From the NCBI GenBank assembly GCA_017521065.1, contig JAFXEA010000508.1, positions 1-25,345 of the forward strand: a stretch of DNA of 25,345 nt, given 5' to 3'. The DNA comes from Kiritimatiellia bacterium (GTDB taxonomy: Bacteria; Verrucomicrobiota; Kiritimatiellia; RFP12; UBA1067). Shown one piece after another: positions 23,834 to 25,345 of the stretch. How positions within the stretch are numbered: position 1 is the stretch's first letter; each line of letters starts with the position of its first letter. The translations under genes and the position numbers were made by a program. Below the pieces are notes generated by a model. The model was not told the origin of the DNA and did not search any database. It saw nothing but the letters and a program-made list of their open reading frames with translations.

Positions 23834-24740
23834 AAAACTCCCCATAACGGTCATGATTCCTACATTAAATGCCGAAGGGCATTTGGTGGAATTGCTTGAT
23901 TCAATCGAATCTTATGTGGCGGACATTTTCATAGTAGATAGTTTTTCCATTGACAAGACGGTGGATATCGCACTTGAAAGAAAAGTCAAGATTGTTCAGC
24001 GCCATTACGTTACCTCAAGCAATCAATTCCAATGGATGGTTGATAAACTGCCTGTGCAGACCGACTGGATATTCTTCATGGCACAGGATGAGCGGTTTAA
24101 CCCTAGCCTAGTTAAGAATCTTAGAGAGCTGTTCGCGAGTGGTGTGCCATCAGGCGTCAATGGTTATACAGTACGTTGGCGACTATGGTTTATGGGACAA
24201 CCATTACATGCAATGTCAGATAACCTTCGTCTGTTCAGAAAGGGCTCATGTAGAATTTCACAAGTCGCCTGCAATGAACATTTCATGGTGATCGGATCGG
24301 TAGAGCATTTGACGGGAATCCTTGATCATAAGGACACGCTTACGTTGCATGAGTGGTACGAGAAGCAAAATCTTTGGACAACGCGTGAGGCAATTCAACA
24401 AGTCAAGCCGATTGGAAGTGACGAATGCCCCTTGCTTTGGGGTACATCCTTGCAGCGCAAAGCATATTTACGACGGATCCTCAAGATGTTGCCAGGACGT
24501 AATAGTATACGTTTCCTTTACTATTGGCTGATGTTTGGTGCATGGCGCGATGGTCGTGTTGGTATCGTATGGGCCTCCTTGCGTGTTTGGGTTGCGAATG
24601 TAATCGATCTGAAAGTAATGGAGATGAAACGTTATGGTATGCCTAAAAAAATTCCAGAAGGCCGACACGGAGACTTTGACCCACGTATTTTGGAGTCTGA
24701 TCTGCAACGTCAACTTTTACCAGAAACAATCAAGACGTAG
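23823..24740 (+). CDS. Glycosyltransferase family 2
   Basis: A 305-residue GT2. The nucleotide-binding opening is ITVMIPTLNAEGHLVELLDSI, with FIVDSFSIDKTVDIA and the metal-site segment WIFFMAQDER near residue 88. The C-terminal half (LRRILKMLPGRNSIRFLYYWLMFGAWRDG) has an amphipathic-to-hydrophobic stretch fitting membrane contact, as in WaaE/KdtX-like transferases. It starts at ATG 23823 inside the aminotransferase end (11-base overlap), so it is a natural candidate to transfer the FdtA-C-B amino sugar. Acceptor unknown. Confidence 0.9.
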   Translation: MSSEKLPITVMIPTLNAEGHLVELLDSIESYVADIFIVDSFSIDKTVDIALERKVKIVQRHYVTSSNQFQWMVDKLPVQTDWIFFMAQDERFNPSLVKNLRELFASGVPSGVNGYTVRWRLWFMGQPLHAMSDNLRLFRKGSCRISQVACNEHFMVIGSVEHLTGILDHKDTLTLHEWYEKQNLWTTREAIQQVKPIGSDECPLLWGTSLQRKAYLRRILKMLPGRNSIRFLYYWLMFGAWRDGRVGIVWASLRVWVANVIDLKVMEMKRYGMPKKIPEGRHGDFDPRILESDLQRQLLPETIKT

Positions 24741-24758
24741 CGGTCGTTTTTTCATCTT

Positions 24759-25345
24759 ATGCGTAAGTACCTGAAAAAAATTGTTGAACGTTGCCCATAT
24801 TGTGTTGGGAAATTGTTAACGAAGGTGCCTTTCACATGGCGGTTGGGGAAGGTGTATGTGCGGTCAACAGTGGAGTGTCGGGCGGCAGAAAAGTGGACCG
24901 ATACGGAGCAGGAGTCGTATGCCGTTGAACAGTTCCGCTGGGTATTTGAATATGCACGTGCGGTATTTCCATGTTATCGGAAACTATATGAGGAAACAGG
25001 TGTTTGGGGACTTGAGATTAAGACACTTATGGACATCGCAAAGATTCCAACGATAGACAAGACTTGGGCGCGGACGCACTTTAAGGAATTTCATGGGGCA
25101 TATAGGCTGAACACAGGAGGATCGAGTGGGGAACCGACGGCGTTCTGGATGGATAAGAATTGTTGGGCGCGGGAATGGGCGCATATGCATACGATCTGGG
25201 AACGGTTGGGGTATAAATATACCGACTTGAAGTTGGCCATTCGCGGCAAGAATCTTGGACGGCGTCCGTTCGCATACAATCCCGTTCACAACGAGTATAT
25301 CATCAACACTTATCTGAACGTCAAGGATTATGCGTCCAAACTGGA
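24759..25345 (+). CDS. CapK/phenylacetate-CoA ligase-like protein, N-terminal part (runs off the window)
   Basis: An open frame from ATG 24759 to the window end (195 codons). It contains YARAVFPCYRKLYEETG (about 65-81), then IPTIDKTWARTHF, and the ATP-loop motif LNTGGSSGEPTAF near residues 118-129, then YNPVHNEYIINTYL. The order matches CapK/PaaK-like adenylate-forming proteins common in capsule and O-antigen loci. The rest of the enzyme lies beyond the window, so a C-terminal motif check is not possible. There is no clear ribosome-binding site before the ATG (the 18 bases after the GT2 stop are T-rich). The acid it activates is unknown. Confidence 0.8.
   Translation, partial: MRKYLKKIVERCPYCVGKLLTKVPFTWRLGKVYVRSTVECRAAEKWTDTEQESYAVEQFRWVFEYARAVFPCYRKLYEETGVWGLEIKTLMDIAKIPTIDKTWARTHFKEFHGAYRLNTGGSSGEPTAFWMDKNCWAREWAHMHTIWERLGYKYTDLKLAIRGKNLGRRPFAYNPVHNEYIINTYLNVKDYASKL

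Overview
The window is one long, tightly packed, single-strand (+) gene cluster for a cell-surface polysaccharide (O-antigen, capsule or secreted glycan). It is cut at both ends. Many neighbours overlap by 4 to 23 bases (ATGA junctions), as in a translationally coupled operon. The organism is clearly bacterial, with a base composition near 50% GC. An archaeal-type AAA ATPase/DUF234 gene and dispersed degenerate heptamer/octamer arrays would suit an uncultured gut or rumen anaerobe, perhaps of the PVC group (Kiritimatiellota/Lentisphaerota). That is a guess: there is no rRNA or housekeeping marker here.

Layout. (1) 1-5879: glycosyltransferases (GT2) flank a three-gene set for a dTDP-2,6-dideoxyhexose: NDP-hexose 2,3-dehydratase, a Gfo/Idh/MocA 3-ketoreductase and an SDR 4-ketoreductase. 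(2) 5881-6960: a probable GNAT-fold protein. (3) 6964-15569: an unusual acyl-building module behind its own likely promoter and palindrome. In order it holds ACP1, SDR, KASIII-like synthase, FabG-like SDR, a split transketolase (the N-half interrupted by an in-frame TAA), ACP2, an AMP-dependent ligase, a LuxE-type acyl-protein synthetase and a LuxC-type acyl-thioester reductase. (4) 15566-17369: a NodB-type deacetylase and a GT4. (5) 17531-19162: an asparagine-synthase-like protein lacking the glutaminase cysteine region. (6) 19191-20559: an AAA ATPase/DUF234 gene with its own promoter, probably an insertion. (7) 20611-25345: a GT4, an FdtA/FdtC/FdtB-like set for a dTDP-3-acylamino-3,6-dideoxyhexose (Fuc3N/Qui3N type), a GT2, and the start of a CapK/phenylacetate-CoA-ligase-like gene.

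How it may work together. Both deoxysugar branches start from dTDP-4-keto-6-deoxyglucose, but no RmlA/RmlB is in the window, so these must be encoded elsewhere. The central module has the parts to make an unusual acyl or hydroxy-acyl group on ACP, to reduce a thioester to an aldehyde, and to add a ketol unit. I infer that it supplies a non-standard acyl or polyol decoration, possibly for the FdtB-made amino sugar. This combination (two ACPs + KASIII + transketolase + LuxE/LuxC in a glycan locus) is the best candidate for an undescribed system. It recalls, but goes beyond, the rfbKLMNO tetronate genes of Vibrio cholerae O1.

A second discovery is a set of six short, degenerate 7- or 8-base tandem arrays. 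Four lie in frame inside genes, one overlaps a stop codon and one is intergenic.
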